Assembly (NCBI RefSeq): GCF_030944625.1
Contig: NZ_JAUSXY010000001.1
Location: forward strand, 2,046,001 to 2,110,000
Direction of reading: 5' to 3'
Length of the DNA stretch: 64,000 bases
Source of the DNA: Arthrobacter sp. SLBN-112
GTDB taxonomy: Bacteria > Actinomycetota > Actinomycetes > Actinomycetales > Micrococcaceae
The stretch's first letter is position 1. Each line of letters starts with the position of its first letter. Position numbers and translations under genes: made by a program. A model generated the notes under the pieces. The model saw nothing but the letters and a program-made list of their open reading frames with translations. It ran no database searches and was not told where the DNA came from. Below are positions 8,890 to 17,376 of this stretch, in pieces.

Positions 8890-9915
8890 TTATCCGAAAA
8901 GGACGGCGGCTTCGTCGTACCGGTTCTGCGGGACGGTCTTCAGCTGGCCCAAGGCTTCCTGGAAGGCGACGTGGTGGATGTCGGTACCCTTCAGCGCCAC
9001 CATGGTGCCCCAGTAGCCTTCCACCACTGAATCGATGGCCGCCATGCCCAGCCGGGTGGCCAGGACGCGGTCGAAGGCGGACGGTACGCCGCCGCGCTGG
9101 ATGTGGCCCAGGATGGTTGCCCGGGTCTCGATGCCGGTCCGGGCTTCCAGCTCGGGTGCCAGCTGGTCTGCGATGCCGCCCAGCCGGGGCCGGCCGAAAG
9201 TGTCCAGCCCGCGCTCGGAGTGCGGGCTCTCCATGTGCTCGGGGACAAAGCCCTCAGCCACTACCACCAGGGGTGCGCGGCCACGGGCGTGGGCTTCGTT
9301 AACCCACTCGGTGATCTGCTCGATGCTGACCTTCTGCTCCGGGATGAGGATGGCGTGCGCGCCCGCGGCCATGCCCGCGTGCAGGGCGATCCAGCCCACG
9401 TGCCGGCCCATGACTTCGGCGATCATGCAGCGGTGGTGGGACTCGCCGGTGGTGCGGAGACGGTCGATGGCTTCGGTGGCAATCTGCACTGCGGTGTCGA
9501 AGCCGAAGGTGTAGTCGGTGGCGTCGAGGTCGTTGTCCACGGTCTTGGGGACGCCGACGATTTTCAGCCCTGCGTCGGTCAGGCGTTTGGCGGCGGCGAG
9601 CGTTCCCTCACCGCCGATGGCGATGATCGCATCGATGCCCAGCCGGTCCATGTGGGCCTTGATGGCCTCGGGGCCGCCGCCGTTTTCGAACGGGTTGGTG
9701 CGTGAGGTGCCCAGGATGGTGCCGCCCTGCTTCGCGATACCGCGGACCATGGTGCGGGGGATATCGATGATGTCGCCCTCCACCACGCCGCGCCAGCCAT
9801 CGAGGAATCCGACGAATTCGTGACCGTGGATGGCGATGCCCTTCAGTACGGCGCCGCGGATCACGGCGTTCAAGCCGGGGCAGTCGCCACCACTGGTAAG
9901 GATTCCAATTTTCAT
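8890..9915 (-). CDS. pfkA: 6-phosphofructokinase
   Basis: The 341-residue protein begins MKIGILTSGGDCPGLNAVIR, the nucleotide-binding start of PfkA. It contains IAIGGEGTLAAAKR and GVPKTVDNDLDATD, the catalytic Asp being within TVDND. The Gly after GGE favours ATP over pyrophosphate as donor, whereas the PKT motif is shared with pyrophosphate enzymes; this combination is common in actinobacterial ATP-dependent enzymes. RGGVPSAFDRVLATRLG is the substrate-binding helix. It phosphorylates fructose 6-phosphate in glycolysis. A promoter candidate lies at 9976-10006. Confidence 0.93.
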   Translation of the reverse strand: MKIGILTSGGDCPGLNAVIRGAVLKGIAIHGHEFVGFLDGWRGVVEGDIIDIPRTMVRGIAKQGGTILGTSRTNPFENGGGPEAIKAHMDRLGIDAIIAIGGEGTLAAAKRLTDAGLKIVGVPKTVDNDLDATDYTFGFDTAVQIATEAIDRLRTTGESHHRCMIAEVMGRHVGWIALHAGMAAGAHAILIPEQKVSIEQITEWVNEAHARGRAPLVVVAEGFVPEHMESPHSERGLDTFGRPRLGGIADQLAPELEARTGIETRATILGHIQRGGVPSAFDRVLATRLGMAAIDSVVEGYWGTMVALKGTDIHHVAFQEALGQLKTVPQNRYDEAAVLFG

Positions 9916-9975
9916 GTTCAGCTCAAATCCTGGGAGAAGGTTTACAGGCAGAGCGCCACGCTGAGCTCACCTAGA

Positions 9976-10006
9976 AGTGTAGTGGGGTGTGTGGGGTACG
10001 ACACAA
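9976..10006 (-). promoter_or_regulatory. Candidate pfkA promoter
   Basis: Read on the minus strand, TTGTGT (10006-10001) is separated by 19 bp from TACACT (9981-9976). The -10 fits the TANNNT pattern; the spacing is long. It lies about 60 bp upstream of the pfkA start. Confidence 0.4.
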
Positions 10007-10056
10007 ACCGGTTACATGCGGTGCGCGTTCCCGGAGGTTGCCCCGGGCAAGGAAAA

Positions 10057-10096
10057 GGCCCCCGCATTCGTGATTCGTTCACGAGTGCGGGGGCCT
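10057..10096 (-). terminator. Hairpin terminator after the PspC gene
   Basis: A 17-bp stem with one wobble (GGCCCCCGCATTCGTGA against TCACGAGTGCGGGGGCC, about 6-nt loop) lies 29 bp past the stop of the minus-strand PspC gene. On that strand it is followed by TTTTCC. It separates the PspC transcript from pfkA. Confidence 0.8.
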
Positions 10097-10124
10097 GGTG
10101 CTCTCGGGGAGGCGCCTTTCGCGG

Positions 10125-10388
10125 CTACATTTTTGGCCCATTGATGGAGCGGCGCTCCAGGAATGTTTGCAGCGGGATCTCGTCGCGCTGGTCCGGCAGC
10201 ACCACCCACGCCAGCAGGTAGAAGACGACGGCGGGTCCCGGCAGGAGGCAGAACAGCAGGAATGCGATGCGGACATAAGCTACGTCCACGTTCAGCTTGG
10301 CCGCGATGCCGCCCAGCACCCCGCCCAGCCAGCGCTGCGGGCCGCGCTTCAGGCCAAGGCCCCTGACAATGCCGAAGAACTTATCCAT
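10125..10388 (-). CDS. Small PspC-domain membrane protein
   Basis: The protein has 87 residues. The PspC domain spans most of it: LKRGPQRWLGGVLGGIAAKL, then a hydrophobic hairpin (FLLFCLLPGPAVVFYLLAWV) and the closing VLPDQ. PspC proteins sit in the cytoplasmic membrane and take part in envelope-stress responses. It is the last gene of a three-gene minus-strand operon, only 3 bp after an 84-residue membrane protein, and is followed by a strong hairpin terminator. The neighbouring divergent sensor kinase has the same domain at its N-terminus, so the proteins may share a signal. Confidence 0.85.
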   Translation of the reverse strand: MDKFFGIVRGLGLKRGPQRWLGGVLGGIAAKLNVDVAYVRIAFLLFCLLPGPAVVFYLLAWVVLPDQRDEIPLQTFLERRSINGPKM

Positions 10389-10391
10389 GGT

Positions 10392-10646
10392 CTAAGACTT
10401 CCTTTTCATTGGGTCGTTGTCACGTTTGCGGGCAGAGAGCAGGCCGCCCGCCACCAGGGCCACGCCCGCGCCGATCATCAGGCCGATCAGGACGTAGGTC
10501 CCGTTGAGGGTGACGATGCCGAGCTGCGCCACGATGATCAGTGCGGCCAAGGCCAGGACGATCAGGCCCCACACCACGGTTCCCACCCTGGCAGGTGCCG
10601 CTCCGGCATAGTCCTGGCCCGACGTCGTCGGAATGTTGCTGTCCAT
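10392..10646 (-). CDS. Small two-helix membrane protein
   Basis: The protein has 84 residues from ATG 10646. Two hydrophobic helices (VVWGLIVLALAALIIVAQLG and YVLIGLMIGAGVALVAGGLL) are followed by a basic tail SARKRDNDPMKRKS. A longer frame upstream would run into the preceding coding region, so the ATG one base from the preceding stop is preferred. It resembles the small membrane protein often placed between PspC-domain genes in actinobacteria. Function is unknown but the tight spacing on both sides ties it to the PspC operon. Confidence 0.75.
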   Translation of the reverse strand: MDSNIPTTSGQDYAGAAPARVGTVVWGLIVLALAALIIVAQLGIVTLNGTYVLIGLMIGAGVALVAGGLLSARKRDNDPMKRKS

Positions 10647-10647
10647 G

Positions 10648-12207
10648 TCAGTTGCCTTCCTGGATAGTGACGTTGCTGAACGTGCCATCGATCTGCACCA
10701 CAAGGTGGTTGCCGGGCTTGTCCGTGTTGTAGCTGCTCTCGCGGGTGGTGGTCCCGCCGCGCTGGGCGGTGCCCTCGGTCAGGTTTCCCATGGTCATGTC
10801 CGCCTTGATATCCACGGGCAGGTTCTGCGGGATCACCACGGTCACGTTGCTGGCGGTGATATCGAGCGGAACCACGACGTCGGAGGTCAGGGGGGCGGTC
10901 GGGGACAGGTCCGTGAGGTTGACGGTTCCCCGTCCGGCAGTGATGTCGATGCCGCCGCGCGCCTCCTCGATGCTGGCGGGGTTCCAGTCCACCTGCTGGA
11001 AACGCATCCGGCTGTCGTTCGCCACGTTGTAGACGCCGCCGGTGACCAGGGCGATTACGGCGAACAGGCTCAGGATCCCCGAGGTCCGGCCCCGCAGTCC
11101 CGCCACCAGGATGCCCAGGCCAAGGACTGCCGCGGCGCTGGCCCAGACAATCGCGTTGCCGGAGCCGCCAAGATCGATGACGTGGCCGGCGTCGAGTGCC
11201 TTGAGCCCTCCGCCCACCAGCAGGGCGGAGCCGGCGGCTATGGCGACGGCGGGGGCACCGGGGCCGGCCGGCCGGGGCTTGGGCGGCCGCGGCGGTACCC
11301 ACGGCGCCGGATAGCCGGACCCGCCGGGACCCCCGCCACCGGGCACGCCGGGGCCGCCGGTACCTCCGGGCGCCCCCGCCCCCGGGCCCGTCCCGGCAGG
11401 GCCGCCGGCGGTGCCGCCGCTGTAGGGAGGCGCTGGAGGGAATCCCTGGGTGGGGCCCGACGTGGTGGCGGTGGAGAACGATGACGTGTGTTCTGTACCC
11501 GGGCGTCCCGCCGTGTAAGGCATGCCCGGGGCCGCCGGCGCATGTCCCGCCATGGTGGGACGGGCCTTGTTGCGCTGGGAGAGGTGGTAGATCAGGAAGA
11601 TCGCACCGGCCACCCAGAAGACGGTCCAGAGAAGCCCGCTCAAGCCGTTGTGGCTCCAACCCCAGAACCCTCCGCCCAGGCCGGTGAGTCCCAGGACCGT
11701 GGCAATCAGCGCGCCTGTCATACCGCTGGACCAGCGCCCGGCACCGGCTTCCTGGACATGGATCCTGCCGTCCGGTTCCGGGAGGAGGGCCCAGGCAAGG
11801 CCGTAGAGCAATACGCCTATGCCCGCTAGGAGGGTCAGGACAACAAGGGCGCCGCGGATGATGATCGGATCCACCCCGAGCCGGTGGGCGATGCCGCTGC
11901 AGACGCCGCCGATCCAGCGGTCGCTGCCGCGGGAGATGCCCTGGCCGCGGATCCAGCCGAAGAAGTCGTTTGACGGCGCAGGTGGGGTGGGGGCTGCATG
12001 GAATGCGTAGCCCTGCGCGGGGTCGGCAGCGGGAGGAGCGGTGGGACCGCCCTGCGCACCGCCGGAGGGACGTTCGGAGGTGCTCGACGCGGGGCCGGGA
12101 GGAACCGCGTCGGAGGCCGGCAGCGGCTCTGTGGGCCGCTGGCTGCCCGCACCTGGCAACGGCTCGGTTGGGTGTTCGTCGTCGGGGGAAGGGGTCTGCG
12201 AGTTCAT
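10648..12207 (-). CDS. PspC/LiaF-like membrane protein
   Basis: The protein has 519 residues. A Pro- and Thr-rich cytoplasmic region (about 1-85) is followed by a PspC domain (RGSDRWIGGVCSGIAHRLG at about 93-111, ending ALLPEPDG). Several membrane helices and a Gly/Pro-rich linker (about 260-330) follow, then a C-terminal repetitive beta-strand region with GGIDITAGRGTVNLTDL and ITASNVTVVIPQNLPVDI. That tail resembles the LiaF/DUF2154 beta-helix that senses envelope stress. It heads the minus-strand operon and is divergent from a PspC-tagged histidine kinase 125 bp away. A LiaF-type modulator of that kinase is the best inference. Confidence 0.78.
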   Translation of the reverse strand: MNSQTPSPDDEHPTEPLPGAGSQRPTEPLPASDAVPPGPASSTSERPSGGAQGGPTAPPAADPAQGYAFHAAPTPPAPSNDFFGWIRGQGISRGSDRWIGGVCSGIAHRLGVDPIIIRGALVVLTLLAGIGVLLYGLAWALLPEPDGRIHVQEAGAGRWSSGMTGALIATVLGLTGLGGGFWGWSHNGLSGLLWTVFWVAGAIFLIYHLSQRNKARPTMAGHAPAAPGMPYTAGRPGTEHTSSFSTATTSGPTQGFPPAPPYSGGTAGGPAGTGPGAGAPGGTGGPGVPGGGGPGGSGYPAPWVPPRPPKPRPAGPGAPAVAIAAGSALLVGGGLKALDAGHVIDLGGSGNAIVWASAAAVLGLGILVAGLRGRTSGILSLFAVIALVTGGVYNVANDSRMRFQQVDWNPASIEEARGGIDITAGRGTVNLTDLSPTAPLTSDVVVPLDITASNVTVVIPQNLPVDIKADMTMGNLTEGTAQRGGTTTRESSYNTDKPGNHLVVQIDGTFSNVTIQEGN

Positions 12208-12332
12208 ACCTCGATCCTCCCGTCCAGGCCCGTTCCCGCTCTACTGGGGGAAACCCTGAACTGTCCCTGAGCCGTCCCCGGGAAACCGCGGCACGCGGTC
12301 CGGGCAACCCTGATCCATGCTTGGATTGACCC

Positions 12333-13670
12333 ATGACAACCCTCCCGGTGCGGCCGCCCCTGGCCCGGAGCAGTGACCGGGTCATCGCCGGCGTGTGTTC
12401 CGGCTTGGCCCTGCATCTCGGATGGCCCGTGAAGAACGTCCGCTGGGGTTTGGTCCTCGCGTCCTTCGCAGGCGGAGCGGGCCTGGTGTTCTACGCATGG
12501 CTCTGGATCATGGTTCCCACCGCGGATGAGGCTGCACGGCGCAATACCCGCCGCCCGGCGTCGCCCATTGCTCCGGCGGTGAGCCGGCCGTCGGCCTTAA
12601 CAACGGACGACGACGGACGTCCCGGGGGTGCCGCGGGTTCCGTGCCGCCTGGCGCGGCCGGGCCGTCCAGCCCACCGTGGTTCCGGGTGCGGGGGATGCG
12701 TTACGGCAAGGAAATCCTGCTCGGCTGCGGGCTCCTGCTGGTGGCCGGAATCATGATTGCCCAGATGCTGGGCGTGGACGTGTCGCTGGGGACCCTGATC
12801 CCCGCCGCCGCTGTCCTGGGCGGCGCCTCGATCGCCTGGATGCAGCTGGATGAGACGCGCCGGGCGGGACTGGTGGACAAAACCAAGGCGGACCAGGCCG
12901 GCGGGTGGGGCCGGCTGGCGGCGGGACTGGCGCTGGTGGTTGCCGGTGTCCTGGTGATGGTGTCCGGATCGGGTTCCTGGGAACAGACCTGGCTCGCACT
13001 GCTGGCTTCCGTGGCCGTGCTGGGCGGCGTGGTGCTGGTGCTGCTGCCATGGGCGTTGAAGTTCTGGCGGGACCTGGAAGCCGAGCGGGCAGGCCGGATC
13101 CGGGAAACGGAACGCGCGGAAATCGCCGCGCACCTGCACGACTCCGTCCTGCAGACGCTCGCCCTGATCCAGCGGCGGGCCGGCAGCGAGCACGACGTCG
13201 TCCGCCTGGCCCGGGCACAGGAACGGGAGTTGCGCGGCTGGCTCTTCCAGGACCACGGACGCGAAAGCGGCCAGCTGTCGGACCGGATTAAGGCCGCAGC
13301 CGCCGAGGTGGAGGACCTGCTTGGCAATGCCGTAGAGGTGGTCACGGTCGGCGATGCCGCCATGACGGAAGCCCATGAAGCCCTGGTCCAGGCCAGCCGC
13401 GAGGCCATGCTCAACGCATCCCGGCACGGCGGCGGAACCGTCTCCGTATACCTGGAGGCATCGGACGCGCAGGCAGAGATCTTCATCAAGGACAGGGGCC
13501 CCGGTTTTGAGCTGGGGGACGTCCCGCCGGACAGGCTCGGCGTCCGGGAATCGATCATCGGCAGGATGAAAAGGCATGGCGGCTCGGCTGCCATCCTCAG
13601 TACGGATGACGGCACCGAGGTTCGCCTGAGGTTGCCGGCAGCGGCGGAGAACGCGGAAGGGAAATCATGA
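12333..13670 (+). CDS. PspC-containing sensor histidine kinase (NarL-type partner)
   Basis: The protein has 445 residues. The N-terminus is a PspC domain (RSSDRVIAGVCSGLALHLGW, about 10-29). Further membrane helices follow, then a HisKA_3 dimerisation domain with the phospho-acceptor in AAHLHDSVLQTLAL (about residue 268-270). The ATPase domain has an N box REAMLNASRHGG, G1 KDRGPGF and G2 LGVRESIIGR. It should autophosphorylate and pass phosphate to the regulator encoded next, with which it overlaps by 4 bp (ATGA). The use of PspC as the input domain links it to the divergent PspC operon. Confidence 0.9.
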   Translation: MTTLPVRPPLARSSDRVIAGVCSGLALHLGWPVKNVRWGLVLASFAGGAGLVFYAWLWIMVPTADEAARRNTRRPASPIAPAVSRPSALTTDDDGRPGGAAGSVPPGAAGPSSPPWFRVRGMRYGKEILLGCGLLLVAGIMIAQMLGVDVSLGTLIPAAAVLGGASIAWMQLDETRRAGLVDKTKADQAGGWGRLAAGLALVVAGVLVMVSGSGSWEQTWLALLASVAVLGGVVLVLLPWALKFWRDLEAERAGRIRETERAEIAAHLHDSVLQTLALIQRRAGSEHDVVRLARAQERELRGWLFQDHGRESGQLSDRIKAAAAEVEDLLGNAVEVVTVGDAAMTEAHEALVQASREAMLNASRHGGGTVSVYLEASDAQAEIFIKDRGPGFELGDVPPDRLGVRESIIGRMKRHGGSAAILSTDDGTEVRLRLPAAAENAEGKS

Positions 13671-14356
13671 GCACGATCCAGGGGACAGGGGCCGCGGCAG
13701 ACCGGCCGGCCAAATCCGTTCGGGTGGTGATTGTGGATGACCACGCCATCTTCCGGTCCGGTCTGAAAGCGGACCTCGACGCCAGCATCCACGTGGTGGG
13801 GGAGGCCGCCACCGTGGAGCAGGCCATCGCCGTGATCGCCGAACAGCGGCCCGACGTCGTCCTCCTGGACGTGCACCTGCCCGGTGGGCTGGGCGGCGGC
13901 GGCCGGGAAGTCATCGCCGGCTCAGTACCGCTCCTCTCGGGCACCCGCTTCCTGGCCCTGAGCGTTTCCGACGCGGCGGAGGACGTGGTGGCCGTGATCC
14001 GCGCCGGCGCCCGGGGCTACGTCACCAAGACCATCTCCGGCGCCGAGATCACCGACGCCGTATTCCGGGTGGCCGGCGGCGATGCCGTGTTCTCGCCGCG
14101 CCTGGCCGGGTTCGTCCTGGACGCGTTCGGAACCGCCCCTGCGGATATTGCCGACGACGAGCTGGACAAGCTCTCCGCCCGCGAACTTGAAGTGATGCGG
14201 CTCATCGCCCGGGGCTACAGCTACAAGGAAGTGGCGAAGGAACTCTTTATCAGCATCAAGACCGTGGAAACCCATGTGTCCGCTGTGCTGCGGAAACTGC
14301 AGCTCTCCAGCCGCCACGAGCTGACCAAGTGGGCCGCCGAGCGCCGCCTCCTCTAA
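13667..14356 (+). CDS. NarL/LuxR-family response regulator
   Basis: The protein has 229 residues. The receiver domain shows the acidic pair in IVDDHAIFRSGL, the phospho-acceptor Asp in VVLLDVHLPGG and the conserved Lys in GYVTKTISG. A LuxR helix-turn-helix occupies the C-terminus: LSARELEVMRLIARGYSYKE then IKTVETHVSAVLRKL. It overlaps the kinase gene by 4 bp, so the two form a two-component system. By analogy with LiaSR-type systems it may activate the divergent PspC operon; no operator was identified. Confidence 0.92.
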   Translation: MSTIQGTGAAADRPAKSVRVVIVDDHAIFRSGLKADLDASIHVVGEAATVEQAIAVIAEQRPDVVLLDVHLPGGLGGGGREVIAGSVPLLSGTRFLALSVSDAAEDVVAVIRAGARGYVTKTISGAEITDAVFRVAGGDAVFSPRLAGFVLDAFGTAPADIADDELDKLSARELEVMRLIARGYSYKEVAKELFISIKTVETHVSAVLRKLQLSSRHELTKWAAERRLL

Positions 14357-14357
14357 C

Positions 14358-14488
14358 CGCCCGCTCATGTTTGGCAGCTGTTTCTCCAACGCCCGCTCAC
14401 CTTTGACGTCTTAAACACCAACGCCCGCTCACTTCCTCAAGGAAAGTGAGCGGGCGTTGGTGTTTTGGCCGACGGAAGTGAGCGGGCG
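14358..14488. repeat. Cluster of CGCCCGCTCAC repeats
   Basis: Five copies of the core CGCCCGCTCA(C) lie in 131 bp: direct at 14358, 14390 and 14422, inverted at 14446-14456 and 14478-14488. Two central copies form the perfect palindrome listed separately. The cluster fills the space between two convergent genes, and the last copy touches the aminotransferase stop codon. Confidence 0.8.
14413..14465. terminator. 22-bp perfect palindrome, likely bidirectional terminator
   Basis: AAACACCAACGCCCGCTCAC continuing TT pairs perfectly with its complement ending at 14465, giving a 22-bp stem and a 9-nt loop. It sits between the plus-strand regulator and the minus-strand aminotransferase and has A-rich and T-rich ends, so it can stop transcription from both sides. 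Confidence 0.75.
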
Positions 14489-14489
14489 T

Positions 14490-15707
14490 CTACTGGGCCT
14501 TGCCGAGGAAATCCTGCAGGCGCTGGACGCCGGTGGCGAGGTCCTCATCGCCCAAGGCGTAGGAGAGGCGCAGGTAGCCGGAGGGGCCGAAAGCCTCGCC
14601 GGGGACCACCGCCACCTCAACCTCGTCCAGGATGAGGGTGGCAAGCTCGGCAGATGTCTGCGGCGTGGCAGTGCCGGACGCAGTCGGAAATTCCTTGCCC
14701 AGCAGTCCCCGGACGTCCGCGTAAACGTAGAAGGCACCCTTCGGCGTCGGGCATTCCACCCCGTCGATGGCGTTCAGGCCGGCAACGATGGCCTTGCGGC
14801 GGCGGTCGAAGGCCACCTTCATCTCGTCGACGGCCGTCAGCGGACCGGACACGGCAGCGAGGGCAGCGATCTGCATGATGTTGGACACGTTGGACGTGGC
14901 GTGCGACTGCAGGTTGGTGGCGGCCTTGATGACGTCGGCCGGGCCGATCATCCAGCCCACGCGCCAACCGGTCATCGCGTACGTCTTGGCAACACCGTTG
15001 AGGATGACCACCTTGTCGCCCAGTTCCGGGGCCGCGGTAGCGATGGAGGTGAAGGGGACGCCGTCGTAGGTCAGGTGCTCGTAGATCTCGTCCGTGACAA
15101 CCCACAGGCCCTTGGCTGCGGCCCACTTGCCGATCTCCGCCACCTGCTCCGGCGAGTAGACAGCGCCGGTGGGGTTCGACGGCGAGACGAACAACAGGAT
15201 CTTCGTCTTGTCCGTGACAGCCGCCTCCAACTGTTCGACCGTCACCAGGTAGTCCTGCTCCGGCCCGGCGAAAACTTCCACCGGCACGCCGCCGGCCAGG
15301 CGGATCGCCTCAGGGTAGGTGGTCCAGAACGGGGTGGGAACGATCACTTCGTCGCCCGGATCCACCAGTGTGGCGAAGGTGTTGTACACAGCCTGCTTGC
15401 CGCCGTTGGTTACCAGTACCTGCGAGGGATCGACGGTGTACCCGGAGTCCCGGAGGGTCTTTTCGGCGATGGCCTTCTTCAGCTCCGGCAGGCCGCCCGC
15501 TGGGGAATAGCGGTGGTACTTGGGCTGGGCGGCAGCTTCTATGGCGGCCTGGACAATGTAGTCCGGGGTGGGAAAGTCGGGTTCACCCGCACCGAAGCCA
15601 ATAACCGGACGGCCTGCTGCCTTGAGCGCCTTCGCCTTGGCATCAACGGCAAGGGTTGCGGATTCGGCAATTGCGGATATGCGCTTGGAAACGCGGGCGG
15701 CAGACAT
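14490..15707 (-). CDS. Class I pyridoxal-phosphate aminotransferase (AspC-like)
   Basis: The protein has 405 residues from ATG 15707. The PLP-binding elements are in order: [15 protein letters not shown] near the N-terminus, [29 protein letters not shown] and the Schiff-base lysine in [16 protein letters not shown]; the final [11 protein letters not shown] carries the carboxylate-binding Arg. This pattern is that of aspartate aminotransferases of the Igamma subgroup, which move amino groups between aspartate and 2-oxoglutarate. The open frame continues upstream across the tRNA-Trp gene, but that extension has no homology. The gene is convergent with the two-component system and divergent from the tRNA-Trp/secE unit. 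Confidence 0.9.
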   Translation of the reverse strand: MSAARVSKRISAIAESATLAVDAKAKALKAAGRPVIGFGAGEPDFPTPDYIVQAAIEAAAQPKYHRYSPAGGLPELKKAIAEKTLRDSGYTVDPSQVLVTNGGKQAVYNTFATLVDPGDEVIVPTPFWTTYPEAIRLAGGVPVEVFAGPEQDYLVTVEQLEAAVTDKTKILLFVSPSNPTGAVYSPEQVAEIGKWAAAKGLWVVTDEIYEHLTYDGVPFTSIATAAPELGDKVVILNGVAKTYAMTGWRVGWMIGPADVIKAATNLQSHATSNVSNIMQIAALAAVSGPLTAVDEMKVAFDRRRKAIVAGLNAIDGVECPTPKGAFYVYADVRGLLGKEFPTASGTATPQTSAELATLILDEVEVAVVPGEAFGPSGYLRLSYALGDEDLATGVQRLQDFLGKAQ

Positions 15708-15869
15708 GGCAGGTCCGTTCTTCGCTTGCAGCCGGAAGGCTGGAATGTGGGTTTCGACGAGTTCTACTCTAAGCTGTTCACCGGACCCTCCGGGGAGCCG
15801 GTTTGGTTTTGTGACTGCCACTCGCCGCACAAGTCGGACCGGCCGGCGGTCGGGCCGGGTCGGGCCGGT

Positions 15870-15898
15870 TTTACCTACGCGAAGTTCTTGCGTAGACT
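15870..15898 (+). promoter_or_regulatory. Promoter of tRNA-Trp-secE-nusG
   Basis: TTTACC (15870-15875) and TAGACT (15893-15898) are spaced by exactly 17 bp, about 87 bp before the tRNA. The same TAGACT box occurs before tuf. Confidence 0.65.
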
Positions 15899-15984
15899 GG
15901 TTCACCGGTGTTGAAACACGGATGATGGCGTGCGCCCCAGTACAAGCTGGTGCCTGGGTCGTCAAAGAGTGGGATTCACTCCAA

Positions 15985-16057
15985 AGGGTAGTGGCGCAAT
16001 TGGTAGCGCAGCGGTCTCCAAAACCGCAGGTTGCAGGTTCGAGTCCTGTCTGCCCTG
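15985..16057 (+). tRNA. trnW: tRNA-Trp (anticodon CCA)
   Basis: The 73-nt cloverleaf has acceptor arms AGGGTAG and CTGCCCT (one G-U pair), a D arm with the AATTGGTAGC loop, and anticodon stem GCGGT/ACCGC around loop CTCCAAA with anticodon CCA. The T arm has GGTTCGAGTCC. The discriminator is G and the 3' CCA is not encoded. The tRNA-Trp-secE-nusG order is typical of bacteria. Confidence 0.95.
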
Positions 16058-16140
16058 CGCAAGCTGTTCCCGGGCGAAAGCCCGGGGCAGGCGCAGTAAC
16101 CATGGTTCTGATCAGGGCCGGGTAATCCACCATTGCAAAG

Positions 16141-16425
16141 ATGAGCGAGGACCAGGTGACCGAAACAGCTGCCAGCAGCTCCAAGGGCCGCCCAGCTAAG
16201 AAGGAAGCCAAGGCAAGCTTCTTCGCCCGCATTGCTCTCTTTGTCCGCCAGATCATTGGCGAACTCAAGAAGGTTGTGGCCCCCACCCGCAAGGAACTGA
16301 TCAACTACACGCTCGTGGTGCTGGTGTTCGTGGCCATCATGATGGTCATCGTCAGCCTGCTGGACATTGGTTTCGGAACCGCTGTCAGCTGGATCTTCGG
16401 CGGTACCGGCGCGACGGACCGCTAA
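16141..16425 (+). CDS. secE: Preprotein translocase subunit SecE
   Basis: The protein has 94 residues. After a polar N-terminal region comes the conserved amphipathic segment [20 protein letters not shown] and a single membrane helix ([20 protein letters not shown]), the compact SecE form of most bacteria. It clamps SecY in the membrane. The ATG at 16141 has no clear ribosome binding site; an in-frame GTG at 16156 has GAGCGAGG upstream and would give 89 residues, so the true start may be there. It lies between tRNA-Trp and nusG. Confidence 0.93.
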   Translation: MSEDQVTETAASSSKGRPAKKEAKASFFARIALFVRQIIGELKKVVAPTRKELINYTLVVLVFVAIMMVIVSLLDIGFGTAVSWIFGGTGATDR

Positions 16426-16539
16426 GGCTGTATGGTCCGCAGGCCGCGTGTTCGTCCGGGAAACCGGAAGGGAAGCGCCGGCGTGCGGAATTGAGCCATT
16501 TAAATAGGCATGTTAGGCAATGAGGAAGCAGGAGACCAA

Positions 16540-17362
16540 GTGTCTGAGCAGGAGCTCGAGGTAACCGAGTCTGGGCTGGAAGAGTCCCAGGACGTCGCGG
16601 CAGAAGCCGGTGAAGAGTCCGAGGTTGAGTCCTTCGCGCCCGAATCCGACGACGCCGGCTCCGATGCTGACGACGTCGCCGGCGAAGAAGCCGACGCCGC
16701 AGACGACGGCGACGACGAGTCCGCCGACGCCCTCGCCGCCGCAGCGGCTTCCGCAGCCGCTGATCCCGCCGAGGAGTTCAAGGCCAAGCTGCGCCGCCAG
16801 GAGGGTGACTGGTACGTCATCCACTCCTACGCCGGTTACGAGAACCGTGTGAAGGCAAACCTTGAAACCCGCATCCAGACCCTGGACATGGAAGATTACA
16901 TCTTCGAAATCCAGGTGCCCATGGAAGAAGTCGTGGAGATCAAGAACGCCCAGCGCAAGGTGATCAACCGCGTCCGCATCCCGGGCTACGTCCTGGTCCG
17001 CATGGACCTGACCGACGCCTCGTGGGGCGGCCGTCCGCCACACCCCCGGCGTCACCGGCTTCGTGGGCAACGCCCACAACCCCGTCCCACTGCGCCTGGA
17101 CGAGGTCTTCTCCATGCTCGCCCCTGTCTTCGAAGAGGAGCAGGCCGAGAAGGGCAAGCCGGTCAACAAGCAGAACCAGGCTCCCGTGGCCGTCGACTTC
17201 GAGGTCGGCGAGTCGGTCATCGTCAAGGAAGGTCCGTTCGAGACCCTCCCCGCCACGATCTCCGAGATCAAGCCCGAGTCCCAGACCCTCGTGGTGCTGG
17301 TCTCCATCTTCGAGCGCGAAACGCCTGTCACCCTGGCGTTCAACCAGGTCTCCAAGATCTGA
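16540..17362 (+). pseudogene. nusG: NusG, frame broken by one extra base (probable sequencing error)
   Basis: NusG binds RNA polymerase to modulate pausing and Rho termination and couples it to the ribosome. From GTG 16540 (AGGAG upstream; ATG 16510 also possible) the frame encodes a long acidic N-terminus and the NGN domain ([20 protein letters not shown] to [15 protein letters not shown]). Near 17024-17032 the frame shifts by one: the reading would be [17 protein letters not shown] if one G in GGGGCGGCCGTCC were removed. The rest, including the KOW domain ([20 protein letters not shown]) to NQVSKI, continues in the next frame and stops at 17362. As written, translation would run on to 17397 with an unrelated tail. 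The corrected product is 273 residues. Confidence 0.93.
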
Positions 17363-17376
17363 CAACCCTAGAATTC

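Noticed and set aside
10562..12385. 607-codon open frame on the minus strand overlapping the PspC/LiaF-like gene
   Set aside because: It is a different frame of the same strand, rich in Arg and Pro without domain features, while the overlapping frame has clear PspC and LiaF-like regions.
14358..14488. CRISPR array
   Set aside because: The copies are short, in both orientations and irregularly spaced, with no cas gene nearby.
15708..16304. N-terminal extension of the aminotransferase frame
   Set aside because: It crosses the tRNA-Trp gene and promoter antisense and has no homology; the ATG at 15707 gives the family N-terminus.
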